A stretch of 29,894 nt of DNA, taken from contig JASEIM010000023.1 in NCBI GenBank assembly GCA_030017655.1, forward strand, positions 1 to 29,894, in the 5' to 3' direction. The notes beneath the pieces were generated by a model, which did not search any database, was not told the DNA's origin, and was given only the letters and a program-made list of their open reading frames with translations. The DNA is from Methanobacterium sp. GTDB lineage: Archaea; Methanobacteriota; Methanobacteria; Methanobacteriales; Methanobacteriaceae. A program made the translations under genes and the position numbers. Below, piece by piece: positions 6,795 to 14,556 of this stretch; position 1 is the stretch's first letter; each line of letters opens with the position of its first letter.

Positions 6795-7865
6795 CTATTC
6801 TTTCTCTCCTAATATATCCTTAGTACTTTTAGCCCTTACAGGCTCTATCTCTAATCCAGGATCTATTTCAATTTCCTTGGGGGGCTGTAATTTCTTAATG
6901 TCCTCTTGTAATTCGTAAATACCTTCAGGAACCCTGTTAAATAACCTGTTAAATAACCCAAGATTTTTTAAGGTATTTATTGCCTCTAAAGACATTGAAA
7001 GGTATTGTTCAAGTTTTCTTTTTTTAGATTCTAATTCAATAATTTCATTGTCCTTTTTATTGGTAACCTCTTGAAGATGTCTGTATTTATTTTCAAGTTT
7101 ATTATATTCAATTTGAACATTATTGAGTTCATTAATACGAGATTGAAGTGTTAATATTTCTTTTTTATATTGGGATTCTAGACTGGATAGTTTATTATAA
7201 GAATCTTTTAGGTTGTTTAATTCATCTTTTTTATTCTTTATATCTTTCTTTAGATTACTGTTACCAATTTTATAGACTTCTATTTGTTTTTTAAGCTCTT
7301 CCTGCTCTTTAAGTTTTTCTTGCAGTGATTTATTTTCATTTTCTAAAGAGTTTTTTATTTTTATGTATTTTTCTTTGAATTTAGAGGCATTTTCTTCTGA
7401 TTTATTAAATAAATTAGTTAATTCATCAATTCTCAAATTGTTTTCTTGTTCAATCTCATTTATCTTGGACTTATAAGATTCCTCAAGTTCATGCATTTTT
7501 TTGCGCATTTTTTGAATTTCAAGTTCTTTTTCACTTGTAAACTCATTTATTTTAGAAATGTTGATATTTTGAAGTTCTTTTAGTTCAGATTCATGTTTAA
7601 ATTCAAGCTCTTCCAATACAGACCTCATTTTTTGAACTTCAAGCTCCTTCTCCTGCAGTTTAAGTTCTTTAAGCTTAATTTCTAATTCATTAGAATGGAT
7701 TTTCGCATTTAGTTCTTTTGTTTTGTTTAATTCATTTTCAAATTCTTGTTTACCGATTATGATTACATCTTCTATGTTTTCAAAGTTTTTTTCGTCTATT
7801 TCGTCGCTTTCAATCTCTATAACATATTTATCATATTTTTTGAGCTTGCTTTTTAAAAAACCCAT
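6795..7865 (-). CDS. Long coiled-coil protein of unknown function
   Basis: The 356-residue protein is dominated by Glu/Lys/Leu/Asn heptads from about residue 45 to 300 (for example EIQKMRKKMHELEESYKSKI). It has no signal peptide or membrane segment. The N-terminal 40 residues (MGFLKSKLKKYDKYVIEIES) and a short C-terminal patch, LGLFNRLFNRVPEGIYELQE, are the only non-coiled parts. The latter looks like a globular or docking element followed by a Pro/Glu-rich tail. Nothing in it identifies an enzyme. It could be a scaffold or cell-structure protein. Its neighbours (PfkB kinase, ModE-like regulator) do not suggest a role. Confidence 0.7.
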   Translation of the reverse strand: MGFLKSKLKKYDKYVIEIESDEIDEKNFENIEDVIIIGKQEFENELNKTKELNAKIHSNELEIKLKELKLQEKELEVQKMRSVLEELEFKHESELKELQNINISKINEFTSEKELEIQKMRKKMHELEESYKSKINEIEQENNLRIDELTNLFNKSEENASKFKEKYIKIKNSLENENKSLQEKLKEQEELKKQIEVYKIGNSNLKKDIKNKKDELNNLKDSYNKLSSLESQYKKEILTLQSRINELNNVQIEYNKLENKYRHLQEVTNKKDNEIIELESKKRKLEQYLSMSLEAINTLKNLGLFNRLFNRVPEGIYELQEDIKKLQPPKEIEIDPGLEIEPVRAKSTKDILGEKE

Positions 7866-7939
7866 ACTTATTCCCCATTAAATTTATTTAAATAGTTTAT
7901 TAGTAGTAGACTTTTTATGTAATCAATGAGGATAATTTT

Positions 7940-8809
7940 TCATCTTACACTTTCAAATCCATTTTTTTCTACAATTTTTTGTCCTTTGTAAGTTAGTATA
8001 AATTCTAAAAATTTACTGATTCTGTTATCTTCTTTATTGCATATAACACTACTTATGATGTGTTGTGTATCATTTTTTAAAATGTCTGATCCTTCTACTA
8101 AACTGCTGCTAAGAAAAGTATAAAAATTAGGGTTGTTTCTAATGTATTTCAAGGCATCATATGGAGATCTAACTTCCTCTGATAATTTATATTGGATTTT
8201 ATGATCATCCAAGGTATTCCAGGCAAGTCTTTGAGGTGAATCTATCACTTCAAGAAATTTTTTCCCTTCTAAATCTTTTAATTCAGATATTTCATGAGAA
8301 TAGTTGGGATGGAGGACCAGATGATCGTAAGCAATGGGTATAAAATCTAAATTGTTAATAAATGCGTTTACAGGGTCATCCAGCGTTAAAATATCTACCA
8401 TATCCAGCCCTGCAAGATAAAGAGCATTTTTATCCCCTGTTTTGTATACTACAAAATCTAACCCATATTCTATGGCCATTACCTCTAAAAGGCTTGAAGA
8501 TATATATCCTCCACAAATAATGATTTTTTCACGATCTTTAAGCCGTTTCATATATTTTTCATGTCTTAAAAGGATTTTTTGGCCTTTATCAGTCAATAAA
8601 GATCCTGCACCTGTGGCAACAACAAGTTTATATCCAAGCTTTGATTCAGCTTCATTTATACGCCGATTTAGCACGGCATGTGATATTCCTAAAGCATCAG
8701 CTGCTTTCCGCTGAGAAAACGTCTTTGAAACTAATTTTAAGGCTTCAAAAAGTTTATAACTAAATATATAACCTTCTATTTCAAGACTTACTCTTGGATG
8801 GTAATCCAT
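7940..8809 (-). CDS. ModE-like winged-helix regulator with PBP-like effector domain
   Basis: Residues about 18-75 form a ModE/LysR-type winged helix-turn-helix (FSQRKAADALGISHAVLNRR, then a TGAGSLLTDKGQKIL wing like that of ModE). Residues about 95-285 resemble a periplasmic-binding-protein fold (IIICGGYISSSLLEVMAIEY; FLSSSLVEGSDILKN) rather than the Mop domains of bacterial ModE. Archaeal proteins with this architecture are usually read as molybdate/tungstate-responsive or LysR-like regulators. The Mo/W gene content of the window supports that reading but does not prove it. The ATG at 8807-8809 follows a GTGAT site. The gene is divergent from hxlB, and an inverted repeat lies between them. 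Confidence 0.75.
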   Translation of the reverse strand: MDYHPRVSLEIEGYIFSYKLFEALKLVSKTFSQRKAADALGISHAVLNRRINEAESKLGYKLVVATGAGSLLTDKGQKILLRHEKYMKRLKDREKIIICGGYISSSLLEVMAIEYGLDFVVYKTGDKNALYLAGLDMVDILTLDDPVNAFINNLDFIPIAYDHLVLHPNYSHEISELKDLEGKKFLEVIDSPQRLAWNTLDDHKIQYKLSEEVRSPYDALKYIRNNPNFYTFLSSSLVEGSDILKNDTQHIISSVICNKEDNRISKFLEFILTYKGQKIVEKNGFESVR

Positions 8810-8859
8810 TTAAATCACAAATTTCAAATTAAGAGTTAGATACTATATATCTTGACATA

Positions 8860-8914
8860 AACGATATATATTAAATTAATTGTTATAGATAGAATATAGA
8901 TATAGGATATCGTT
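8860..8914. promoter_or_regulatory. Widely spaced inverted repeat between the ModE-like gene and hxlB
   Basis: AACGATAT (8860-8867) and ATATCGTT (8907-8914) are exact reverse complements 39 bases apart in the divergent intergenic region. The CGATATAT core resembles ModE half-sites of the CGNTATAT type. The wide spacing would suit two dimers or looping rather than one dimer. The same core is found upstream of the BtuF-like gene (24167-24174, opposite orientation). Confidence 0.4.
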
Positions 8915-8944
8915 GAGAGCGTCAGCCAGCAATAGGTGGAAAAA

Positions 8945-9529
8945 ATGATTTTAAATGAAGCTATAGATGAAATGATAGACAATATAGAGCAGGTTTCTTC
9001 TGAAATTGACAGTGAAAGCATTATGAAAATGCTGGATATGCTGATAGAAGCAAAAAATGTTTTTATAATAGGACTTGGAAGATCAGGACTTGTTGCAAGG
9101 GCTTTTGCTATGAGATTAATGCACCTGGGAATAAGTGTTTATGTAGTTGGAGAAACCATCACACCAGCTATTTATGAGGACGACTGTTTACTCGCGATTT
9201 CAGGCTCGGGAGAGACTAGTTTTATTATAAGTACGGCTAAAACCAGCAAAAATAGAAATGCAAAAATAATTGCAGTCACATCTTATGAAGATTCAACTTT
9301 AGGAAAACTTTCTGATTTAGTTATACATGTTAAAGGCAGAACCAAAATAGATTCAGAAAAAGATTATATTAAAAGGCAAATTAATGGTAGACATCAGCCT
9401 TTAGCCCCGCTAGGTACATTATTTGAGATTACAACCCTTGTATTTCTTGAAGGGGTTATTGCAGAGTTAATGCATAAGATGGGAAAAACAGAAGATGATT
9501 TAAAGGCCAGACACACGGTTCTGGAGTGA
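8945..9529 (+). CDS. hxlB: 6-phospho-3-hexuloisomerase
   Basis: This 194-residue single SIS-domain protein isomerises D-arabino-hex-3-ulose 6-phosphate and fructose 6-phosphate. In methanogens the ribulose monophosphate route is thought to run in reverse to make pentose phosphates. Diagnostic segments are VFIIGLGRSGLVARAFAMRL, the SIS phosphate loop AISGSGETSFI, and the C-terminal PLGTLFEITTLVFLEGVIAE. Length is normal for PHI. ATG 8945 was chosen because GGTGG (8935-8939) ends 5 bases before it; the GTG at 8936 is inside that site. The partner hexulose-phosphate synthase is not in the window. Divergence from the ModE-like regulator suggests shared control. Confidence 0.88.
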   Translation: MILNEAIDEMIDNIEQVSSEIDSESIMKMLDMLIEAKNVFIIGLGRSGLVARAFAMRLMHLGISVYVVGETITPAIYEDDCLLAISGSGETSFIISTAKTSKNRNAKIIAVTSYEDSTLGKLSDLVIHVKGRTKIDSEKDYIKRQINGRHQPLAPLGTLFEITTLVFLEGVIAELMHKMGKTEDDLKARHTVLE

Positions 9530-9892
9530 TTTTTAATGAATTATTCTTCTTTTAATTGAAAAATTGATCAAACTATTAAAAATCAAAGATTTTTAAAGCA
9601 ACCAAAATTCTGTGATTTTGATACATCACAATCAGAGATTGTAAACGCCACCAAAATTCAATTTTTATAGGCTTTTTCTAAAGCCTGTGAGACAAAGTTT
9701 CACGGCCACAAAATTTATAATTTCGCCGGTTTGAAGGATTGGCATACTGTTCTTGAGTGATTCTCCTATTTTTTCTTTTATTTTCATCTTTAAGCTAAAT
9801 ACTCTTAGTATTAGTGTTTCTATATTTAAATTAGAATAAAATTTTGAAGTAGTAACATTAAACATAAATGATTTAAGATTAAATATATTTCT
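9530..9892. other. 363-base intergenic region holding a hairpin array
   Basis: No convincing gene is present. The left half (9578-9723) is filled by consecutive short inverted repeats described separately. The right half is AT-rich and must hold the promoter of the nitroreductase-like gene. A 66-codon minus-strand reading frame at 9665-9865 overlaps the hairpins and is not believed. Confidence 0.6.
9578..9723. repeat. Array of seven short inverted repeats (mini-hairpins)
   Basis: Seven short inverted repeats follow one another with centres near 9586, 9611, 9635, 9659, 9677, 9695 and 9717. They include AAAAATC-AAA-GATTTTT, ACAATC-AGA-GATTGT, AAAATT-C-AATTTT, AGGCTTT-TTCT-AAAGCCT and GTGAGAC-AAA-GTTTCAC (one mismatch). 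Loops are 1-4 bases, and linkers often contain ACCAAAATT or CCACAAAATT. The array starts about 50 bases after the hxlB stop. It may end the hxlB transcript, form a structured RNA, or be a dispersed intergenic repeat. Confidence 0.6.
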
Positions 9893-10618
9893 ATGTCTAG
9901 GAATGGAAGAATTGCCATAATTATTTTAATAATTTTACTGGGTTTAACTTTCATTTATTTAATCTGGCCAGAAACTGAAGAAATTAAACCAAGGGAAGTT
10001 ATCAGCGTTGTGAGTCTTCCAAAGGCAGAAATCACCACAAATGTCTCGGTTGAGGTTGCGATACAAAATAGACGTTCTATAAGACATTATACTACTGAAC
10101 CTCTAAGTTTGCAGGATATATCACAGCTTATGTGGGCTGCACAGGGAATTACAGATCAGCAAACTAAATTCAGAACTGTGCCTTCTGGTGGACATACTTA
10201 TCCGCTTGAAGTTTACATTTTAATAGGTAGAGAGGGAGTAACAGGGTTAAATGAAGGAGTATATCATTATAATCCCTTTAATAACACTTTGGAACAGATT
10301 TTAAGAACTGACGTACGTTCTGAATTATCTCAGGCTGCAAATGGGCAGCCATGGGTTAAAGAAGCCCCTGTAAATATTATAATCACTGGAAATTATCAGA
10401 AAATGATAAATAAATATAAAGATGAAAAATTAAGCACCCGTTTTGTGGATATTGAAGCAGGACACGCCGGGCAAAATATATATCTCGAAGTAGAAGCCAG
10501 AAATCTGGCAACAGTGGCTTTAGGCTCATTTAAAGATGATGTGGTTCATCAGGTATTGAATCTGCCAGATAATGAGAGAACTATTTACATATATCCTGTA
10601 GGTCATTCAGCGCTTTAG
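9893..10618 (+). CDS. Membrane-anchored SagB-type nitroreductase-like protein
   Basis: The 241-residue protein starts with a membrane anchor (IAIIILIILLGLTFIYLIW, residues 7-25). A nitroreductase/SagB-ThcOx fold follows: RRSIRHYTTEPLSLQDISQLMWA with the FMN-contacting Arg-Ser-x-Arg, PSGGHTYPLEVYILIG, and IEAGHAGQNIYLEVEARNLAT near the C-terminus. Such proteins use FMN to oxidise or reduce small molecules or peptides. The anchor would place the domain outside the cell membrane, which is unusual for a flavoenzyme. No cognate peptide or cyclodehydratase gene is nearby, so the substrate is unknown. There is no clear ribosome binding site before the ATG; the transcript may be nearly leaderless. 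It converges on fdhD. Confidence 0.8.
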   Translation: MSRNGRIAIIILIILLGLTFIYLIWPETEEIKPREVISVVSLPKAEITTNVSVEVAIQNRRSIRHYTTEPLSLQDISQLMWAAQGITDQQTKFRTVPSGGHTYPLEVYILIGREGVTGLNEGVYHYNPFNNTLEQILRTDVRSELSQAANGQPWVKEAPVNIIITGNYQKMINKYKDEKLSTRFVDIEAGHAGQNIYLEVEARNLATVALGSFKDDVVHQVLNLPDNERTIYIYPVGHSAL

Positions 10619-10636
10619 TAAAATATTAAACTCAGT

Positions 10637-11389
10637 TTAATATGAAACCCTTTCTGGATGGGTGTAAATATTAAATCTACCGCCCCTTACGAATCCAATT
10701 ATTGTAACATTGGCTTCTTCACCCACCATGTATCCTGAAGAAGTGGGGGCAGATTTAGATGCAATGATGGGTATACCTACTCTTGCAACTTTTATTATCA
10801 TATCTCCAGGCATTCTGCCACTTGAAAATAAGAAACTATTTTTAAAATCTATTTTATCTAATGCAGCAGCTCCAATAACTTTATCAATGGCAACATGTCT
10901 GCTTACATCTTCTGTTGTAATGATATTATCCTTATTTATTAAAGCAGCAATGTGGGTACCACCTGTTTCGCTCCATATCTTTGACTCTTCCCTTAATCTT
11001 TTTGAAGCTTTGAATATTTCTTCTTTAGTAATTTTAAAGTCTGATTCAACTTTTTTTGTTAGTTCAAGTTTTCCTCTCATACCTCCAAAGCAATCAGAAC
11101 TCATCACAAGTTCTCTTCTTAAATCAAAATCAGCAAGATCAGTATTAACCTTAACTGTTCGACCTTCTATAGTTATATCAGTTATATCATCTGCAGAACT
11201 GATTAATCCTTCCCCCAGTAGATATCCTATAACAAATTCTTTTATATGTTCAGGGCTCATGGAAAAATTCCCAATAACGGTTTTATTTACTATAATCTTT
11301 ATTTCTTCGTCGTTACTTATTTTTTCATCTATTTCAGTAGTTTCCTTACCCACTCGAACTGCTTTTATATTTTTGACCATTTCAGGCAT
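10637..11389 (-). CDS. fdhD: FdhD sulfurtransferase/carrier for Mo/W-bisPGD enzymes
   Basis: FdhD delivers sulfur to the Mo/W-bis-pyranopterin cofactor of formate dehydrogenases. This 250-residue copy has the family blocks EFVIGYLLGEGLI, TGGTHIAAL (142-150), EDVSRHVAIDKVIGAA (160-175), FSSGRMPGDMIIKVARVGIPIIASKSAPTS (given in part) and the C-terminal FVRGGRFNIY. The cysteine loop reads SSDCFGGMRG, so only C100 is present where E. coli FdhD has a CxxC pair. GGGGT lies upstream of the ATG. No formate dehydrogenase gene is in the window. FwdB, a formate-dehydrogenase-like tungsten protein, is encoded 9 kb away and is a plausible client. Confidence 0.9.
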   Translation of the reverse strand: MPEMVKNIKAVRVGKETTEIDEKISNDEEIKIIVNKTVIGNFSMSPEHIKEFVIGYLLGEGLISSADDITDITIEGRTVKVNTDLADFDLRRELVMSSDCFGGMRGKLELTKKVESDFKITKEEIFKASKRLREESKIWSETGGTHIAALINKDNIITTEDVSRHVAIDKVIGAAALDKIDFKNSFLFSSGRMPGDMIIKVARVGIPIIASKSAPTSSGYMVGEEANVTIIGFVRGGRFNIYTHPERVSY

Positions 11390-11584
11390 GATATGACCCC
11401 AAATTGAATTGGTATAAATTTTTAAAGTGTTTTATTTTTAGTAAGATTAGAAAGGGTAAATAAATGTATTGAGAGTTTAGGGCAGGGTAATGGTTGTTGG
11501 GTAAATTCAAATTTTTTTGAGAATGAAATAAAAAGAATTTTTTAAGGTTTGTTTAAAAAAAGTATATTAAAGTTTGATTTCTCT

Positions 11585-11947
11585 TTATTTACCAGACATT
11601 GGAGTACGGGATCTATCTGAACCTTCTACAATGTCATTAACCCATGACATGGCTGCTGCAATGTTTGGATATCCTATGGTGTTTGTTATAATGAGTAGGG
11701 TATGATAAAGCTCTTCTGATGAAGCTCCATGTATCATTGCTCTTCTTGCATGGCTATGGACACCTCCTTCAGAGCGTATTGCAGCAGAAGCTGCAAGCTG
11801 TATAAGATGACATGTCTTTTCATCTAATGGACCTATTTCTTTTGCTATACGGCCTAATTCATCTAAAGCATCGCCGTATTCTTTAAATCGTTTGGTAATG
11901 CTTTTATAATTATCTGGTAATTCATGCATTTCTTCCATCTCACCCAT
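11585..11947 (-). CDS. Carboxymuconolactone-decarboxylase-like protein, no redox cysteines
   Basis: This all-helical 120-residue protein has the CMD/AhpD pattern (KTCHLIQLAASAAIRSEGGV, then HSHARRAMIHGASSEELYHT). AhpD-type peroxidases need E-x-x-C-x-x-C-x-x-x-H; here the motif is EGGVHSHARRA, with no Cys, so peroxidase activity of that type is unlikely. It belongs with the decarboxylase-like branch of unknown substrate. The upstream ATG at 11956 directly abuts AAGGAG with no spacing, so the next in-frame ATG, at 11947 (spacing 9), was chosen. It lies between fdhD and moaA in the same direction, separated by about 200 and 330 bases. Confidence 0.8.
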   Translation of the reverse strand: MGEMEEMHELPDNYKSITKRFKEYGDALDELGRIAKEIGPLDEKTCHLIQLAASAAIRSEGGVHSHARRAMIHGASSEELYHTLLIITNTIGYPNIAAAMSWVNDIVEGSDRSRTPMSGK

Positions 11948-12274
11948 ATTACTCATCTCCTTAATAATTTTTATGTAATTAATAATATCTTTTTGATCAA
12001 ATATATTTATCTAACGCTTTATTTTGATGAAATAAATTTTTTAAAAATAAGATTCATGATAATTTAAAAAGAATAGAACGATTTAAATTCTCTATTATAC
12101 ATTTTCTACTTAAACAATATAGAAATTAAATGTATCTATCCAATTTAACGAATTACCATTCTATCGGAGTACCTGGAAAAATAAGATAATCAAAATAAAA
12201 TTCTAATGTCTACTTAATGTGATTCTTTTAAAATGCAATACTGTGGAGTGTATTGACACTTTTAATGGAAATAA
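11948..12274. other. 327-base AT-rich intergenic region
   Basis: No gene is seen on either strand. It must hold the promoter of the CMD-like gene. Just past the moaA stop is a small inverted repeat, CAATAC-TGTGGAGT-GTATTG, near 12233-12252, which could stop moaA transcription, although the following T-run on the minus strand is short. Confidence 0.5.
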
Positions 12275-13216
12275 TTAATGAATGGTTTCTACACATTCTT
12301 TATAGTAGGGTTCTCTGTTTGATATAGCATCCAAAAATATTTTTTTGAGATATTCATCAGCATATCCAAGACGTATAGGTTCTAGAAGGTCAACTAAATT
12401 ATCATTTCTAAGTAAACACGGCTTAATTTTTCCATCAGGGGTTATTCTGAGCCTTGTACAGTTTTTACAAAATTCGGTGTTATCCATGGGCTTTACAATC
12501 TCAATTTCTCCGCCTTCAAGGAAATATTTCTTCCTATCCTGCATAAATTGCCTTGTTTTAACATCATCAGCAATTTCATTAAGTTCATCTTCTAATCCAC
12601 TCATCTCATAATGATATTCATCAAAAAATTCGGTATCAGGACATGTTTCTGTATTTAAAAGCTCTATAAGTTGTAAAATTGCATTATTTTCTTTACAAAA
12701 ATGGAACATGTCCCATATTTCGCAGTGATTTATTCCTTTCATTACTACCATGTTTACTTTAACTGGATAAAGGCCTACTTCAGAAGCAGTTTTAATTCCT
12801 TCTTTAGCTTTTTCCAGGTAATCTTTTTTCGTTATAAAGCGATATGTTTCAGGATTTAGAGTATCAAAGCTTACATTAACTCGATTAAGTCCTGCTTGTT
12901 TTAGATCTTTGGCATATTTTCCAAGAAGAGTTCCATTTGTGGTTAAAGCAATATCTTTAAAGCCAACTGATGATATTTTCTTAACAATTTCTACAATATC
13001 GTCCCTTATTAACGGTTCTCCTCCAGAAAGTCTTATCTTCCGAACCCCAATATCTGCAGCAATTTTGGCTACTCTGTAGATTTCATCAGCTGTCATTTCA
13101 TAGCTCTGGGGTATTATACCGTCATGATGGCAGTAAAAACATCTTACATTGCAGCGATTGGTTATTGAGATTCTCAGTGAAAATACTGGTCTTTCATATT
13201 TGTCCTTTGCAGTCAT
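12275..13216 (-). CDS. moaA: GTP 3',8-cyclase MoaA (molybdopterin synthesis)
   Basis: This radical SAM enzyme makes the first committed step from GTP to the pterin of Mo/W cofactor. The 313-residue protein has the SAM cluster CNVRCFYC (C22, C26, C29), the GGEPL motif (65-69), and the second C-terminal cluster C250-C253-C267 (FCKNCTRLRITPDGKIKPCL), which separates MoaA from other radical SAM proteins. Length is close to normal. The usual C-terminal Gly-Gly of bacterial MoaA is absent; the protein ends YKECVETIH. The ribosome binding site is weak. It follows mobB by 56 bases in the same direction, so the two are probably cotranscribed. Confidence 0.92.
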   Translation of the reverse strand: MTAKDKYERPVFSLRISITNRCNVRCFYCHHDGIIPQSYEMTADEIYRVAKIAADIGVRKIRLSGGEPLIRDDIVEIVKKISSVGFKDIALTTNGTLLGKYAKDLKQAGLNRVNVSFDTLNPETYRFITKKDYLEKAKEGIKTASEVGLYPVKVNMVVMKGINHCEIWDMFHFCKENNAILQLIELLNTETCPDTEFFDEYHYEMSGLEDELNEIADDVKTRQFMQDRKKYFLEGGEIEIVKPMDNTEFCKNCTRLRITPDGKIKPCLLRNDNLVDLLEPIRLGYADEYLKKIFLDAISNREPYYKECVETIH

Positions 13217-13272
13217 TTTTAATCAACGGTTTATTTTTATGCACTCAGTTTTAGAGAATTATGTTTCACTAT

Positions 13273-13992
13273 TTAATATGTTTTTCCAATTGTGCTGCCT
13301 TTTATTAATAATTCAATTTTTTTATTTTCAAAATCCTTTAGTGCTTCTCCCCGCAGAGAGGATATCATTCCAAGTGTAGTATTTTGAACAAATGTCTGGA
13401 CAAACGGGTTCATCGGAACTGGTTTACCATCTACTTTAAGCTCTATATCCTTCATTTTCTTCATTACACATATTTGTTCAGTTGTTTTTCCTTCTGCTAC
13501 TGCCTTTGCCATGTCCTTGCAGCTTTCAAAACCACAATCCTTACAGTCCATATATGGCAATATACCATAGGCACGTTCTTCTATCAAATCTACAAGTTCT
13601 TTTAATCCTTTATCATCAATTTCTTTAGCATTAATTTTAGCTATAGTAAATTCATCCTCAAAGTCTGAAACTGATATTTTGGCATAGTTTGAATATTTTA
13701 AACCTTCAATTACCATATAATCAAGATTTAAAAGACATTCACTTCTGGTTAAGAGATTTTCAATGTCCAACTTTTGATTTATAAGGAAAAACGTTTCATC
13801 TGCCGAGCCAATTACAAGCTCTGCACCCGCTTCTTTGTGTTTCCATGTATCTCTTCCTTCAACATCAAAGCTTTTATGCATGTGCTTAATAGTTCCAACC
13901 TTGAATCCACGATTTACAAGTTCTTTAACAATTTTTACAACTAAAGTAGTTTTTCCAGTATCCTTTGTCCCTACAACACTAATAATTTTCAT
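13273..13992 (-). CDS. mobB: MobB GTPase fused to a [4Fe-4S] domain
   Basis: Residues 1-140 are a MobB P-loop GTPase: GTKDTGKTT (8-16), TIKHMHKSFDVEGRDTWKH (34-52) and VIEGLKYS (94-101). MobB helps attach nucleotide to molybdopterin, giving the guanine dinucleotide form used by Fwd and formate dehydrogenase. Residues 145-180 add a C-x2-C-x4-C-x16-C motif (C150, C153, C158, C175), as in the Fe-S domain of RnfB and of corrinoid Fe-S proteins. About 60 further residues follow. The fusion implies an iron-sulfur or redox input to cofactor maturation. ATG 13992 follows AGGTG by a normal spacing; the GTG at 14001 is inside that site. Confidence 0.88.
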   Translation of the reverse strand: MKIISVVGTKDTGKTTLVVKIVKELVNRGFKVGTIKHMHKSFDVEGRDTWKHKEAGAELVIGSADETFFLINQKLDIENLLTRSECLLNLDYMVIEGLKYSNYAKISVSDFEDEFTIAKINAKEIDDKGLKELVDLIEERAYGILPYMDCKDCGFESCKDMAKAVAEGKTTEQICVMKKMKDIELKVDGKPVPMNPFVQTFVQNTTLGMISSLRGEALKDFENKKIELLIKGSTIGKTY

Positions 13993-14556
13993 AATTAACA
14001 CCTACAAAAAAGTAATTTACACATCTTAATTATATTTAATAGTTCTATTATATTATTATAAATTGACTATAAAATTTCTAAGATCAAGTAGGAATAATGG
14101 AATAACGCTCATTATAGATGTAATGGGCATTAAAACGGATATAATGTAATACATAAATGTAATACAATTTTACAAAAAAAACTCATAAATGACATATGTT
14201 TTCCTGTAATTTTTTAATCTAAAACCATTAGACACTATAGAAGCATATTATTTAAAAATTTAATGATTATATGGTGGAATTAATGATATCTTGAAATCTT
14301 ATCTGGAATGGTAAGTTAAGTCATAGGTGGATCACAAAAATGTTCTTTAATGTTTTATTTTTATGAATTTACATTTCAACAAAGATTGATCAATTTAATG
14401 TTAATTTTCATGCTTAATTCAGTATTAAAGCATTTTAAGCTAAATTTTGTTCATTAGGGGTTGAAAAAGACTGATTTGGAGTATAATTTAATTCATATTT
14501 TTGAAATATCATTTTTTAAATATAATGAAATACAAAATTTAGTTAGTGGTGATATA
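13993..14556. other. 564-base intergenic region with TGTAAT repeats
   Basis: No gene is supported here. ATGTAATACA occurs twice 13 bases apart at 14144-14153 and 14157-14166, with another ATGTAAT at 14118. The sequence TGTAATACAAT at 14158 recurs at 14938 in the fwd promoter region. The left end must hold the mobB promoter and the right end that of the small Cys protein. A reading frame from TTG 14461 overlaps the right end but lacks proper spacing from AGGGG. Confidence 0.55.

Noticed and set aside
9665..9865. 66-codon minus-strand reading frame
   Set aside because: It overlaps the hairpin array, has no ribosome binding site that stands out, and shows no domain.
10710..11396. 228-codon reading frame on the + strand
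   Set aside because: It is antisense to fdhD, which has all family motifs; the composition is the mirror of fdhD and it has no recognisable domain.
12233..12252. Strong terminator after moaA
   Set aside because: The CAATAC/GTATTG stem has only 6 pairs, an 8-base loop and a short T-run on the relevant strand; it is mentioned only as a weak possibility.
14461..14556. N-terminal extension of the small Cys protein from TTG 14461
   Set aside because: AGGGG abuts this TTG with no spacing, while GGTGAT lies 3 bases before TTG 14557; the extension is low complexity. It is not fully excluded.
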